Below are positions 26,801 to 35,720 of a DNA stretch of 64,000 bases, piece by piece. Position numbers and translations under genes: made by a program. Below the pieces are notes generated by a model that saw nothing but the letters and a program-made list of their open reading frames with translations, made no database searches and was not told where the DNA came from. The DNA is from Beaufortia kweichowensis (lineage: Eukaryota; Chordata; Actinopteri; Cypriniformes; Gastromyzontidae): the NCBI GenBank assembly GCA_019155185.1, contig CM032815.1, positions 4,287,001 to 4,351,000 of the forward strand, read 5' to 3'. The stretch's first letter is position 1. Each line of letters opens with the position of its first letter.

Positions 26801-28881
26801 TTGGTAGACATGGAAAGGTTTAGCACAAGAGCTTTTGCAGGTGAAAACAAGTGTTGAAAAACAAGCAAGAGAACTCAAAGTAAGAATATGATCAAAGAAG
26901 CTACACTTTAACAGTAAGGTTTAAGAAAACCCTTGATATTTATTTGAAATGATGGATGGAGACAATAACTACAAGAGATTAGACGGAGAAATAAAGCTGA
27001 TTTAAACACACAGGGTTGCAGCAATCTTGATGAAACGCTGTAAATGTCTAAATGTTCATCTGACCAACTTTTTTTTTCACAACCAGCCACAAAGAATTTT
27101 CAGCTCTGCCTGTGAGGCATTACATACTAAATCTAAGTCATGGGATGTCCCATAGGGAACAGTCATTACACAACCACACTTTGTTTGGTCAACATCTTCC
27201 CCTATTTCTCATTTTAGACTACAAATACTAAGCGTACAAAATTACAAATCATAAACTTTATAAGACGTTTTGATAAATAACCATTTTTAACAGATTGAGC
27301 ATTGAACCAAAAATCCTAGCTTGATTGTACAAACAAACCAGAAAATCAGCAAATCAAGCATTAAAGTCAAAACAAAATCAGTTTTTTCTTCTAACAGAAT
27401 AAATCAAAACAGGCAAAATCAACCTGTAAACCAGCAAACCAACATTTTGCACACTAATGTCATTTCCTGATCCCCCTCTCATTTCCTGTTACTTCTTGTA
27501 TTCTATTCTGTAGCGTCATATTAGAATAAACACAAAACAGCAAATTTAAAGTTTAAGATATAAAACAAGTCACAAGGTAAAATGAATGACATGAACAAGT
27601 GTGACAAGGATAAATTGTAGTTTATACTATGGCATGACAGTGGCCCTATAGGACTTTGCCTCGAGCAATAACAAGTGACTGTTATGACTGGCAAAACAAA
27701 TGGTGTCACCAGAATCACTTACAGTAAAATAAACTAGACAGGTGTGACAGGCTCTGACAGGCCCTTATCATATGATCGGGACTTTTATGGAAATTTGGTA
27801 ACTGGTAACTTTCTGTTTTTAATAGATTGCAGAATGTTACCATCATGAAAAGTTGAGGTTTTGAATAAATGAAACAGAAACATGCACAAAGAGGAAGAGT
27901 TCAATGTCATGTACAGTAAACGAAACCCTAAAATCATTCAGCTGTTGTGAGCATCAAGGTAGTTGCATCACTGCACATAAAACTGACTTACTTTTAGCAA
28001 CACTTACGTTAAGATATTTTTGCCATGAACTGCGTTACATTTTTGTGTTATTATGGCATCACATAGCCACACAATTTAATCTGCAGCAGTAATGCAACAT
28101 TGCCGTGCCAGAATGCCAAGTCATGAACTGACACTGCTGGAAAAACCTGCAATCCTGAAACACTTTACCCGGAAAACACTGATGTGATTAAATGGACAGT
28201 TGCTGCAGGACATGGTTATTACTCAACATAACTGAACTCCACAGTCTCAGTCAAGACAGTTTCAGGGCATGTAAATGTACATTACAACACTGCAAAGTTA
28301 CAACACGCTCAAAAGCAACTCTCTACTGTCATGCTGTCATTAATAACAAGGTTCTTTTATGTCACTGCTGTCTAATATCTGCAACTCATCCTATACAACA
28401 GCAACATCACAGCCTTTTAAGCATGCTAAGGAGCATTAATAATAAGCACTAGACTGCAGTTTGGAGACTCATTGTGATTCAATAGCCATTAAGTGCATTA
28501 CTGCACTTTCTGCATTACACCTGCAGTAGCCTATATATGTATTATACAACAGAAACAAGCTGGCGCATTAATGTAAACACTGTCTAATATGTTTCCCGTA
28601 TAGCACTGCAGATGTTGATAAACACTGAGCTAAACTGGACGAAGAGGCCCAATGTTATGATCATCCGGTTTGGACATGTGACATCCACAAGCTGGTCCGT
28701 TAGACATTCATACATGATAAACGCTAAAGTATGCGTAATTGAAGGCTAAAAGATGTAGATCTTGCAGGTGTACCTGTTGTGACGTAAGCTCCACATGCAG
28801 GACTCTGGATGATGTCGCTCCCGGGTTGCTGACAGCAGCACCAGCGGACACGGCGAGATCCCGACCGGCGATGGAGTTCAT
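2662..28881 (-). CDS. uvrag: UV radiation resistance-associated protein (partial, exons 1-12)
   Basis: Twelve phase-consistent exons on the minus strand encode about 405 residues; the C-terminal third lies left of the window. UVRAG is a subunit of the Beclin 1-VPS34-VPS15 lipid kinase complex II. It promotes autophagosome maturation and endosome traffic and also has DNA-repair roles (family knowledge). In the sequence, an N-terminal stretch ending LHVELTSQQ leads into a C2 domain at about residues 35-165, with NPTWRSLDF and IWGG. A charged coiled coil follows at about 195-300 (IKQTQVTVQKIGKEIEEKL, MERQKKALAREMDVLQKER), then the conserved globular part (LLSELSYIYPIDV, CGVKLPNSEDFQ, GYTAHLVLMISFFLQIPLRY). 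These blocks match mammalian UVRAG almost residue for residue. The start at 28881 has an in-frame TGA 30 bases upstream. All splice sites seen are GT-AG. Introns reach 8.1 kb. The following exon was not found in bases 1-2661. Confidence 0.96.
2828..5837. other. uvrag intron 11
   Basis: 3.0 kb intron. Apart from the SINE tail near 5028 I see only AT-rich non-coding DNA. Confidence 0.85.
4985..5085 (+). mobile_element. SINE/LINE 3' tail fragment
   Basis: AAGTCGCTTTGGATAAAAGC (from about 5028) then GAGCTAAATGCC is the conserved 3' tail shared by fish SINEs and their LINE partners. No tRNA-like head is seen. uvrag intron 11. Confidence 0.6.
5838..5898 (-). CDS. uvrag: uvrag exon 11
   Basis: Encodes NNQNDYVICGVKLPNSEDFQ, matching human HKDYFVCGVKLPNSEDFQ. 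Acceptor TTACAG, donor GTAAGT, ends in phase 1. Confidence 0.96.
5899..6267. other. uvrag intron 10
   Basis: A 369-base intron with nothing notable. Confidence 0.9.
6268..6355 (-). CDS. uvrag: uvrag exon 10
   Basis: Encodes EMFLKSNAQLTFRCRQLLSE and LSYIYPIDV, one of the most conserved UVRAG blocks. Acceptor ACCAG, donor GTGAGC, ends in phase 0. Confidence 0.97.
6356..7887. other. uvrag intron 9
   Basis: 1.5 kb. The half nearest exon 9 (7430-7880) is more GC-rich, with overlapping open frames that look like nothing known. No repeats recognised. Confidence 0.85.
7888..7972 (-). CDS. uvrag: uvrag exon 9
   Basis: Encodes EEASSTKHQGLESERKSLTE and LVKECTAKR, the end of the coiled coil. ECTAKR is identical in human. 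Acceptor CCTCAG, donor GTGAGTG. Confidence 0.94.
7973..11217. other. uvrag intron 8
   Basis: 3.2 kb. A complex GC-richer stretch at about 9270-9600 and another at 9920-10150; otherwise AT-rich. No exon or repeat recognised. Confidence 0.85.
11218..11344 (-). CDS. uvrag: uvrag exon 8
   Basis: Encodes KKERECMQLRIGILRCEMER and QKKALAREMDVLQKERV, a heptad-rich coiled-coil segment. Acceptor TTGCAG, donor GTAATC, ends in phase 1. Confidence 0.95.
11345..15118. other. uvrag intron 7
   Basis: 3.8 kb AT-rich intron. I see no exon, RNA gene or clear mobile element. Confidence 0.85.
15119..15224 (-). CDS. uvrag: uvrag exon 7
   Basis: Encodes LHTAQRAIKQTQVTVQKIGK and EIEEKLR, the first part of the Beclin-1-binding coiled coil. 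Acceptor CCTCAG, donor GTGAGA. It is preceded by the longest intron in the window (8.1 kb). Confidence 0.96.
17180..17420. promoter_or_regulatory. Candidate intronic regulatory element in uvrag intron 6
   Basis: A complex, non-repetitive stretch with two CCAATCAG boxes (near 17288 and 17362), several GATA-type motifs (GATAAG, CTTATCAG, TTATCG) and a GGCAAC half X-box. The motif density suggests an enhancer. No conservation data were available. Confidence 0.3.
18543..18652. mobile_element. Fragment of the same MITE-like family
   Basis: GGACAGTTCACCCCAACAAT, then TCATTTATTCAAGTTTCTTT and CTTCTGTGAAACA: one diverged end of the family seen intact at 57637-57860. Within uvrag intron 6. Confidence 0.6.
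19195..19660 (-). mobile_element. 5'-truncated LINE retrotransposon, 3' end
   Basis: The minus strand encodes FSVKTITQWNALPEDIRLCA then FKLKLKFYL, the usual C-terminal end of a non-LTR reverse transcriptase ORF (WN-LP--I---S---FK--LK). About 250 bases of 3' UTR with an A/T-rich end follow. The clade was not assigned. Broken and inactive. In uvrag intron 6. Confidence 0.7.
21110..21310. promoter_or_regulatory. GC-rich island in uvrag intron 6
   Basis: About 200 bases clearly richer in G, C and CpG than the surroundings (CGTACGACCCGTCGACCTGC, CGCCACGGCAACCGCGG). It is also open in one plus frame of 67 codons with no recognisable protein. Confidence 0.3.
22433..22446. repeat. Short (TG)n tract
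   Basis: Seven TG units in uvrag intron 6. Confidence 0.7.
22643..22656 (-). promoter_or_regulatory. CTCF-like site
   Basis: The minus strand reads CCACAAGGTGGCAG, 13 of 14 positions of the CTCF core. In uvrag intron 6. Confidence 0.35.
23311..23396 (-). CDS. uvrag: uvrag exon 6
   Basis: Encodes ETSDRKKNSLLQVDQSSVRN and YSVFSLLR, the end of the C2 region. Acceptor CTATAG, donor GTAAGA, ends in phase 2. Confidence 0.95.
23535..23609 (-). CDS. uvrag: uvrag exon 5
   Basis: Encodes 25 residues including NPNEIIFGLNDGYYAAEFD, matching human NEIIFGLNDGYYGAPF. Phase 0 at both ends; donor GTATTT is weak. Confidence 0.95.
23863..23889. repeat. (AT)n microsatellite
   Basis: About 13 AT units just inside uvrag intron 4, next to the exon 4 donor. 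Confidence 0.9.
23896..24057 (-). CDS. uvrag: uvrag exon 4
   Basis: Encodes 54 residues from NPTWRSLDFAMLPD through SCFVVRIWGG to LDGLKYTGQQ, the core of the C2 domain. Phase 0 at both ends; donor GTAAAC lies next to an (AT)n tract. Confidence 0.96.
24058..25848. other. uvrag intron 3
   Basis: 1.8 kb with a MITE-like inner fragment near 25575; otherwise nothing recognised. Confidence 0.85.
25575..25635. mobile_element. Inner fragment of the MITE-like family
   Basis: GACATGAGGGTGAATAAATG then ATGACATTGG matches the inner part of the family. Within uvrag intron 3. Confidence 0.45.
25849..25883 (-). CDS. uvrag: uvrag exon 3 (35 nt micro-exon)
   Basis: Encodes DFYKSEVIRDSL within the C2 domain, matching human FYRSEVIKNSL. 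Acceptor TTTCAG, donor GTGAGT. Only 35 nt, so it is easy to miss. Confidence 0.93.
26150..26267 (-). CDS. uvrag: uvrag exon 2
   Basis: Encodes RRLRHLRSIAARNIVNKNG and LLDTYFTLHLCQ, the start of the C2 domain. It has acceptor CTACAG and donor GTGACC, and ends in phase 1. Confidence 0.95.
26268..28773. other. uvrag intron 1
   Basis: 2.5 kb first intron, AT-rich. No exon or repeat recognised. Confidence 0.85.
28774..28881 (-). CDS. uvrag: uvrag exon 1 with start codon
   Basis: Encodes residues 1-36, beginning MNSIAGRDLA and ending RVLHVELTSQQ, followed by donor GTACAC. The LHVEL-SQQ block matches the human N-terminus, while the first 25 residues are family-variable. Ends in phase 0. Confidence 0.92.
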
Positions 28882-28908
28882 CCTTCTACGGTACCACGGG
28901 CGATCGCC

Positions 28909-28920
28909 TCATTCAGCCAT
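28909..28920 (-). promoter_or_regulatory. Tiny in-frame uORF before the uvrag start
   Basis: ATG GCT GAA TGA sits 39 bases upstream of, and in frame with, the uvrag start codon. If it is in the mRNA it would make initiation at 28881 depend on leaky scanning or reinitiation. The transcription start was not determined. Confidence 0.4.
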
Positions 28921-28924
28921 ATAA

Positions 28925-29300
28925 CTCTGCTCCATCGGCAAGAAACATCCAGGCATGGGGTGTCAGACGTAATACTACCTTTTTAAACGAAGAGATGTGT
29001 CAAATAATGTATTACACGGACGTTAAATACAGTTACTGCGCTCCACACCGCGGCATAAACAAAGTAGTCTTGCCTAGGAAGCCATTACCGCGACCTTGAT
29101 GGCAAACCCTCACAGGATTTCTATTGGTGGAGGGGCGTGTCACTCAGTGATATGTTACCGTATACTTCAAGAAGATTGGTTAGGAGACTGTCAATCAAAT
29201 GAAAAAGGGCGGGCGGGGCCCTCTAGAAACTCACGCTGCGCTATGTGCTCGTACAAATATGAGGAAGTGAGGGGCGGGGCAAGAGCGCTGGAATAACGTG
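28925..29300 (-). promoter_or_regulatory. Probable uvrag promoter
   Basis: This is a GC-richer patch directly upstream of uvrag exon 1. It has two GC boxes (GGGCGGGGC at 29211-29219 and GGGCGGGGC at 29272-29280), two ATTGG motifs that read CCAAT on the minus strand (29123-29127 and 29175-29179), and an ETS-like GAGGAAGTG near 29261. There is no TATA box at a sensible distance. The make-up fits a housekeeping promoter. Activity is inferred from motif content and position only. Confidence 0.55.
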
Positions 29301-30538
29301 ATCCCAACGGGGGTAATAAACGGGCGGAGTGCTGAATCAGGACCGTTTGTTTACCGTTTTTTAATTTAAAAATGCTCAATTAAAGGCTTTTGTTACTGAG
29401 ACTGACAATATACTTCTCCAAATAAAGACAATATGCCACATGAATAAATTAAAAATATTCAAGTTAGCTTTTTGTTGTCATAATATAGATGTCGAAGATT
29501 TATTGAAACACAAGAGGGCGCACATGTACAATATATCGAGTTCACATGACGCATGAGACCTATAATTCCCTCTTTAAAGTATTTATTTAAAAATAATTAA
29601 ATAGAATAAATTAAAATACATATGTAAGTTCATATATGAAATATATACATTATAATTAATATAGATTTATACTTTTTATATAGTCCATAATAATCAAGGT
29701 CAGTTCTGTAGTACAAAACAAGACAGTAGAATGAACTATTGAATAAACATTATTCTATAAATATATAAAAGTTTAATTTAAGAAATTTGGTTGCATGCAT
29801 TTTATTGACATATAAAGGCACTGATATCAGAGATATGTATTGCATATCCACAACACAAATGCACAAAGTTAAAAGAAAAAAAGTCAAATTTGTAAAGCTT
29901 TATCTATTATCCACCAATTGCAGGTCTTCTAAACCGTTAAAACATGCGTTTAGCACTTTAGCTAAAGGATATGAAATGTAATTGCATTGCATACATATTG
30001 GCACTTTTCACAACAAATTTAGGTCATTTGTTATTTAACAAACAATCCTTGTTTGATCTGGCACACAGACATGTTTACGGTCTTTCCAGCATTTGCTTTA
30101 AAGGCACAGAAAGTGACTGGGACTTACCAGCATTGTGAAATAAAATGATTAAGTGATAAGGTCAGAAATTATAGCAATGAAAGAAGATGGAGATCAATGT
30201 ACAATGTTACTTAATCTCAACAAAGCATGTATGTGCAACTTATAAATGCTAGTTTAATACTTCTCTGGTGAATTACTTTACATGAGTTGAACAAGAAAAT
30301 GGTGATATCAAGATTCATCAGTAGTTTATAACCATCAAAAATACTTTACAAGATTCTTCATTATCATCACCACCTTCTAAATCTCTCAATAACATCTTAT
30401 TATTTGTGCTCTACAAACACCCACTTGGCATAAAAAGAAAAAAGACATAACAATTATCTTTCTATAAAATAAAGACCATCAGCGCTTAAACAGGGTCATT
30501 TCTTAAATCATAAATATCCATAAATACCCAGAACCAAC

Positions 30539-30544
30539 TTTATT
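30539..30544 (-). terminator. Possible dgat2 polyadenylation signal
   Basis: AATAAA on the minus strand about 760 bases after the dgat2 stop. It is the nearest canonical hexamer I noticed. Use is unproven. Confidence 0.3.
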
Positions 30545-30851
30545 CCAACTTATTGCAACAATTGGATTGCACTCTTGCTTCTTGGTTAGTTTCTACATAA
30601 CAAAAGGCCAAAGGGCAAAATCTTTCTCCACTCTCTGACTACATAACCACTGTTTGGTAAGGACAAAGGCTCACAAAAATTGCATTGCTTGTGCTTTAAA
30701 AACTATTCTAATGGGGAAAACGAAACCGTTTTATCAATACAGCATATAAAACTAAAGCAGATATCTTCAATGTGACGAATTGTTATATATTACGTCTTCC
30801 ATAACAGTAAAATGTAGGTGTTTGGTGATCATATGACGTAATAGTACAGGA

Positions 30852-30865
30852 ACGCCATCTGGTGG
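30852..30865 (-). promoter_or_regulatory. CTCF-like site
   Basis: The minus strand reads CCACCAGATGGCGT, 13 of 14 positions of the CTCF core. Between uvrag and dgat2. Confidence 0.35.
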
Positions 30866-31043
30866 CAATGAACAGCAGTGACACAGGCTAGATTCACTGC
30901 ATCCCATACAGTACAGTGAAGTACCTCTTCTGGTACCGTATTAAATATATATGTCTTTAGAGAGATCTGTTAAAATAAAGGCTACACCAGCTGTGATTAT
31001 AATGATATGACACAACAGTAATCCCCAACATTTACCATTTCTG

Positions 31044-31163
31044 GAGCTCAAACAGTAGAGCATGGCACAACAAGGTCATGGGTTTGATTCCCAGAAAATG
31101 AATCATGAAAATCATGAATGCGAGTTGCTTTGGATAAAAACATCTACCAAATGCATACATGTA
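31044..31163 (+). mobile_element. tRNA-derived SINE
   Basis: An A-box-like AGTAGAGCATGG, B box GGTTTGATTCC (31081-31091) and tail GTTGCTTTGGATAAAAACAT then CTACCAAATG, the layout of tRNA-derived fish SINEs. Just downstream of the dgat2 coding end. Confidence 0.75.
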
Positions 31164-31300
31164 GAGAAATGCACTCCTGGAACAAATATGACAATGTTGA
31201 AAATGTGTCTTCTTTATAAAGAAACTTGAACAGGCACTTAGTTGGGATCTATCAGCTGCCACAATTGTGTTTCTGTTGTATTGTTATTCCTCATCGTCTT

Positions 31301-31455
31301 TCAATGAATTACCAGAGTGTCACTTTCACTAAGGCCAAAACGAGTCTTGTAGGTGTCAAAGAGAGACCTCAGGGACCTGATGTACATGGCATGGTACATA
31401 TCTATCACATCCGGGCTTGGGTTGTCGATTTTTGGAACTGTTATGGGTTCACCAA
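31301..31455 (-). CDS. dgat2: dgat2 exon 8 with stop codon
   Basis: Encodes VGEPITVPKIDNPSPDVIDM, RSLRSLFDTYKTRFGLSESD and TLVIH, then TGA. Acceptor CCACAG. The 155 nt coding length equals that of mogat2 exon 6. Confidence 0.97.
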
Positions 31456-34400
31456 CTGTGGAAAAAAGATACGTAAAAAAACTTATATTAAACAAATTAC
31501 TAAATTAACCATTAATATGTTTTCACTATCGATCGATAACTAAAAGGACAGTTCACTCAACAAAGACACTGTCCTTGGACTAAAAATAGATGGTTGTTCA
31601 TTTGTAACCTTTCTAAGAAACTAGCTGCACCAGATAGCCAGATAAGGCTTGATATAACAACATTGGCTTAACCAATTGCATCCATGTGGAGTAGGATTAA
31701 TTGTTAGTCCCAACAATGGAAGACTGTCATGGTTTGTAATTTTTTTGAAAGCAGTCATAAACTCATATTCACTTACCAACAGTATTAATGGCTTTGCAGT
31801 AAGGTATAAGGCCCCAGGATTCAGGAAAGAAGAGTCCACAGCCATGGAACAAGCAGGGGGCGAAACCTAAAATCTTCTGAAGCCTCTTCTGAGCTACACG
31901 CCACCAGGAGCCATCCTCAAAAATGATCTGTTTATAAACCTCATTCTCACCAAATGAGTAGACGGGCACCAGGTCAGCGCTGAGAGGACAACAGAAATCT
32001 CAGGTTATTGCAATGACACACATATTTAAATATAAATATGTATTGTTTGAGACTCATTCAATTATGTGAATTGTGAAACAGGAAAGTCATAATGTAAGAA
32101 TGTGTTGTGATTTTCTCGAAAGAGCTTATTTATATAAGCTTCTCTGATATTTGAATAGCTAAGGATTTGTTGTATTATGCAGTGATGTGTAATGATGTAG
32201 TTTAATTTAAAAATCCACAAATATCTCCATGTCTGATCACATCTAATACATTTTTCACAGGAGAGATCCAGCTACCATAATCTTTTCCACCACAATACTT
32301 ATACACAACATCAAATCTTCCTATTTGCTGGTAATGTGACGTTTTTTTCTGTATGAGTTTTTGTCCTCACCCTTGTTTGAGGGCCAATTTCACAAAGCCC
32401 TTGCGGTTTTTTAGGGTGACAGAGTTTATTCCTGGGGCACAGTCCAGAGATTCTGCAGCTCCACCGATTACGATGACCACAGCGTTGCCCGTACCGTTAC
32501 TGGACAGCAGGTAGTCGATAGAGTTACGGTTTACTGGACAGATACCTAAAGAATAGAAGAGTCGAGGGTGAACTATCCACATGGTTAAAGTATCCACATA
32601 TATTTTTAAGAATGATTAAGCTTTTAAAAGTGGAAGAATAGTCCATCAATCAATGGGTACATAGGGCAGGTTTCAACAGAAATTCTTCAAAAATATTGAC
32701 ATCAGCACATGCACGAGTGTGAGGGCTGTGTCCCTATGCAATAAAGCTCAGAGGTCATTGATAGTCTCTTATCTACACCATAGTGAGGACAAATGCGGTT
32801 CTCTGCCAAAAATAAACTCATACTTTGACTCAGTTTGCTCTCAATGACACATGGCCCAACGTTTAATCACTAAACTACAATTTTCAAAAAATGTTTATAT
32901 GTACAATACAGCAGCTCACCTCCAGACATCAGGTAATCTCTGAACAAAGGCAAGCGGAAGTTTCCTGCTAATGTGGCCAAAGATGGCTTGATTCCGGGGA
33001 ATTTCTTCGAGAATCCTGTAGCCTCTGTGCCGAAGTTACAGAAAGCACCAAAACAGAAGATGCCATGAGGGTGATAGCCGAAAATGTAGTTTCGGCTGGG
33101 AAGGAGGTTATGGGTCTTTATAAGCTAGAAGAAAACAAAACACACAAACATTGAAGGTGAATAATTAGATCATATTTGTAATTTGTCTGTAGTTAAAAAT
33201 ACTGTGAATTGTTCTGTCTAACAAACATTAAATATAAATTTAACAATTTAAAAATTAAAAATAGTTTCTCAAAGCACAGCTCAACAGATCAGCAATTACA
33301 CTTTATCTTTGCTGTACAGTAATCGATGTACTGTAACTGTGCAATATCTGTTCTCTGTTCGTACTCACTGTATGTACCAAGTGTAAAAGCTGTGCAGTCT
33401 GTGTACATAAGAACAGCTAGTCAAACAGAGAGTGTTGCATAATGACATTAATGGATGAAAAAAACGGATCGTGTCGGATGTGATGGAGGTGACTCGACGC
33501 TCCATGTGTGCTGCAAGTTTTCATCTAAACTAACAAGCACACATGTGGCATTTCTTTTTGTGACAACCTCCTGACTGACTCTCAAATAATGTCTTATGTT
33601 TAGAAAAGAATACATTTAGGTATAATTGTGTCTGGCCTATAATCCAGTGCAGATTCAGCTCACAAGGCAAACAAAAGTTTGGTGATCAGCTATTACTGAG
33701 ATGAGCAAAGTCTAGCAGTACACTTACAACTCACATCACAATCCACCCAAGCCAACAGTATAGTCAGTAAAAAAAAGTAAAACATGAAACTAATAGCTGA
33801 TAAAATGTGTCCTTATCTCCACCCAGGTTGGTTTAACAGACCTTTCACGTCATATTTACATTATATGCAAAGTAAAATGTTTGCTACATTTAGTGTTAAC
33901 AAAACTAATAACTGTTCTAATAATCTTTTTAATGTTTAGATGTAAAATACTCACTCTTATGGGAAAATAATCTCTGAAATATTTCCACAAAGTCCAATTT
34001 CTCATCCAGGTAGATCTGCGGCCTCCTAAGATGAAGATGTTAGAACATTAACAAAAGCACACAAACTCTTTTAATGCAAACATGGATACAAAATCTAACG
34101 TTTTAAAACAGAATAATCAATTGAACATGAATGATAAACTTTTTTGTTTCATGCCAAATATCCAGGTTGTTTCTTTACAGAAAGTGAATGTGGAAAGATG
34201 TCATATGGCTTTGGAGTGACATGGTTTTTAGTACATAATGAAAAAATATTCATCTTTGGTTTTAAGAAGTATAGACAGACAGACGCATACTGGACCTGCC
34301 TTGTTTAGGTGTATTCCAGTCGTATATGAGCCAGGCAGTATACATTGCAGCAAGAATCCAACAGTCTGTGCAAAACAGGTACACCAGCAACAAAGAGCAG

Positions 34401-35481
34401 GCGATGCCTAAGACACAAAAACAATATAATCAAAGATGTGCAGACAAAGTCATTGCAATAAATGTGCCAAATAATATAATATTCTTAAGAATTTAACCAC
34501 TCCTCTTACCCATGGCAAGAAATGTGCTGACAAAATGTAGAACGGAGATCACCTGCAGATATTTCACGATCTTAGATCGGGTCAGCCATGGGACGGACGG
34601 CAGTTCGTATAAGGCAGAGAGGATGCTGGACCCTGTGCCTGCACAGAATTAAAGGTGAAATTATTTACTACATTAAATTGATCTTCAACGTAACTGTCAT
34701 CAACATAACAAAATTTGATGATGAAGGTGCTTTGGGTTCATAAGAGGTGAACCCATTTACACTTTTCTGCACTTGTATAATATACTGTGGTTTTCAACAT
34801 AAAACCAATGCCATGATACCACAGATCAGACCTATGGGTTCCCCTTTAATGCATTATCCATACAACACAAGCAAAGTCCACATAGTCCATAGAGCAATGT
34901 TAAAAAAGATGAGATAGGGCAGCACTGAATTACACATACAGTACACTTCCAAGACCAGATCACAAGACAACAGGCCTCTTAATCCCATCTTAACCGACTA
35001 AAATAAGCAAACAAATCAGACACACTGTTAAACACTCACGGTCATGTAACACTTTATCTCATTCACTAGAACAGGATGGAGACCCTGATAACTTCAATTC
35101 CATTTGAGTGTCACCTGAGCATTGGGACTTTATATTTTTAAGGCTGAATGTTGATGTATTTACAGACTAAATCAGACTTGTTTTAAACTATCTACGTGAA
35201 AATGTGAAATTAAACTATTAAAAACTACATTTTAAAAAGTTTATTATTTAATTAATTAAAATTTTGTTATTATTATTAATACATTTTAATGACACATATT
35301 TCGTGATTTATTGTTAAATAATAGTTAAATTAAATAGTTTAATAATATTTAAATATAAATACAAATGTATTAAATCAAAACATCAGTTAATTGAATATTA
35401 AATTCAATACAAATAATAAAAATAAAATAAAGTTTACTTACCCTTTTTGACACCGGAATATGCAGCAAGTATGGTCTTCAT
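31301..35481 (-). CDS. dgat2: Diacylglycerol O-acyltransferase 2
   Basis: Eight phase-consistent exons encode 361 residues. DGAT2 joins a fatty acyl-CoA to diacylglycerol, the last step of triacylglycerol synthesis, at the ER and lipid droplets (family knowledge). The sequence shows the start MKTILAAYSGVKKG, two hydrophobic segments at about residues 43-80 (VISVLHFVSTFLAMG, SLLLVYLFCTDCWILAAMYT), the YFP motif at 112-114, the catalytic HPHG at 134-137, the RNRKGFVKLAL-type block and the YSFGENEVYKQ block. The C-terminus is TLVIH. It is shorter than human DGAT2 (388) because the variable N-terminal region is compact. Intron 3 has a GC rather than GT donor. It is followed in the same direction by its paralogue mogat2. 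I see no damage to the frame. Confidence 0.97.
31777..31979 (-). CDS. dgat2: dgat2 exon 7
   Basis: Encodes ADLVPVYSFGENEVYKQIIF, then the FAPCLFHGCGLFFPESWGLI block. Acceptor CTCAG, donor GTAAGT. It is 203 nt, against 200 nt in mogat2 exon 5. Confidence 0.97.
32371..32545 (-). CDS. dgat2: dgat2 exon 6
   Basis: Encodes ICPVNRNSIDYLLSSNGTGN, VIVIGGAAESLDCAPG and LKNRKGFVKLALKQG. The length of 175 nt is identical to mogat2 exon 4. Confidence 0.97.
32920..33124 (-). CDS. dgat2: dgat2 exon 5 (catalytic HPHG)
   Basis: Encodes LIKTHNLLPSRNYIFGYHPH, GAFCNFGTEATGFSKKFPGI and FRLPLFRDYLMSGG. It carries the HPHG active-site motif. The length of 205 nt is identical to mogat2 exon 3. Confidence 0.97.
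33955..34025 (-). CDS. dgat2: dgat2 exon 4
   Basis: Encodes GGRRSTWMRNWTLWKYFRDY and FPIR, containing the YFP motif. Acceptor CTTAG, donor GTGAGT, ends in phase 0. Confidence 0.95.
34300..34407 (-). CDS. dgat2: dgat2 exon 3 (GC 5' splice site)
   Basis: Encodes GIACSLLLVYLFCTDCWILA and YDWNTPKQ, the second part of the membrane hairpin. The reading frame into exon 4 (K-Q-G-G-R-R) requires the exon to end AACAAG with intron start GCAGGT, that is a GC-AG intron. Confidence 0.93.
34510..34638 (-). CDS. dgat2: dgat2 exon 2
   Basis: Encodes GTGSSILSALYELPSVPWLT, then RSKIVKYLQVISVLHFVSTF, the start of the first membrane hairpin. Acceptor GTGCAG, donor GTAAGA. Confidence 0.96.
34639..35441. other. 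dgat2 intron 1
   Basis: 803 bases, very AT-rich from 35200 on (ATTAATT-type sequence). No features recognised. Confidence 0.85.
35442..35481 (-). CDS. dgat2: dgat2 exon 1 with start codon
   Basis: Encodes MKTILAAYSGVKK plus one base; donor GTAAGT. MKT-AAYSGV is the conserved DGAT2 N-terminus. Context CAACAATGA has A at -3. Confidence 0.95.
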
Positions 35482-35720
35482 TGTTGATTCAGGTATAATA
35501 ATATAATAATAATAATAATAATAATTAATACTGGTGGAAGCTCTACAGCATCCCTCTCGACCCTGCCACTGTCAGCCACGAGCTCACGGGAGCGCGCCTG
35601 GCATTTAAGCGCTACGGGAGGAGGAGCATACGGTACAAAGAGCTGTCAATCAAACTCGGACCGCTTTCGTCTCCGACTTTCGTAAGGAACAATTTTATTA
35701 AAGTTTTTATTTCCAGAAAA
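35482..35720 (-). promoter_or_regulatory. dgat2 5' leader and presumed promoter
   Basis: The 240 bases before the dgat2 start hold an (ATT)n run at 35495-35530 only 13 bases from the ATG. Beyond it is a GC-rich patch at about 35545-35630 with several CpGs and GGGAGGAGGAG. The contrast with the AT-rich flanks marks a likely proximal promoter. No clear TATA box is seen. Confidence 0.45.
35495..35530. repeat. (TAA)n / (ATT)n microsatellite in dgat2 leader
   Basis: About twelve TAA-type units with minor interruptions, immediately upstream of the dgat2 start codon. Confidence 0.85.

Larger units (their letters stand above)
29301..31300. other. uvrag-dgat2 spacer and dgat2 3' UTR
   Basis: An AT-rich spacer between the uvrag promoter and the dgat2 stop. 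It contains a SINE, a CTCF-like site and a possible polyadenylation signal. No gene was recognised. Confidence 0.8.
31456..33954. other. dgat2 introns 4-7
   Basis: Introns at 31456-31776, 31980-32370, 32546-32919 and 33125-33954 are ordinary GT-AG introns. A short MITE-end-like GGACAGTTCACTC lies near 31546. Nothing else is notable. Confidence 0.8.
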
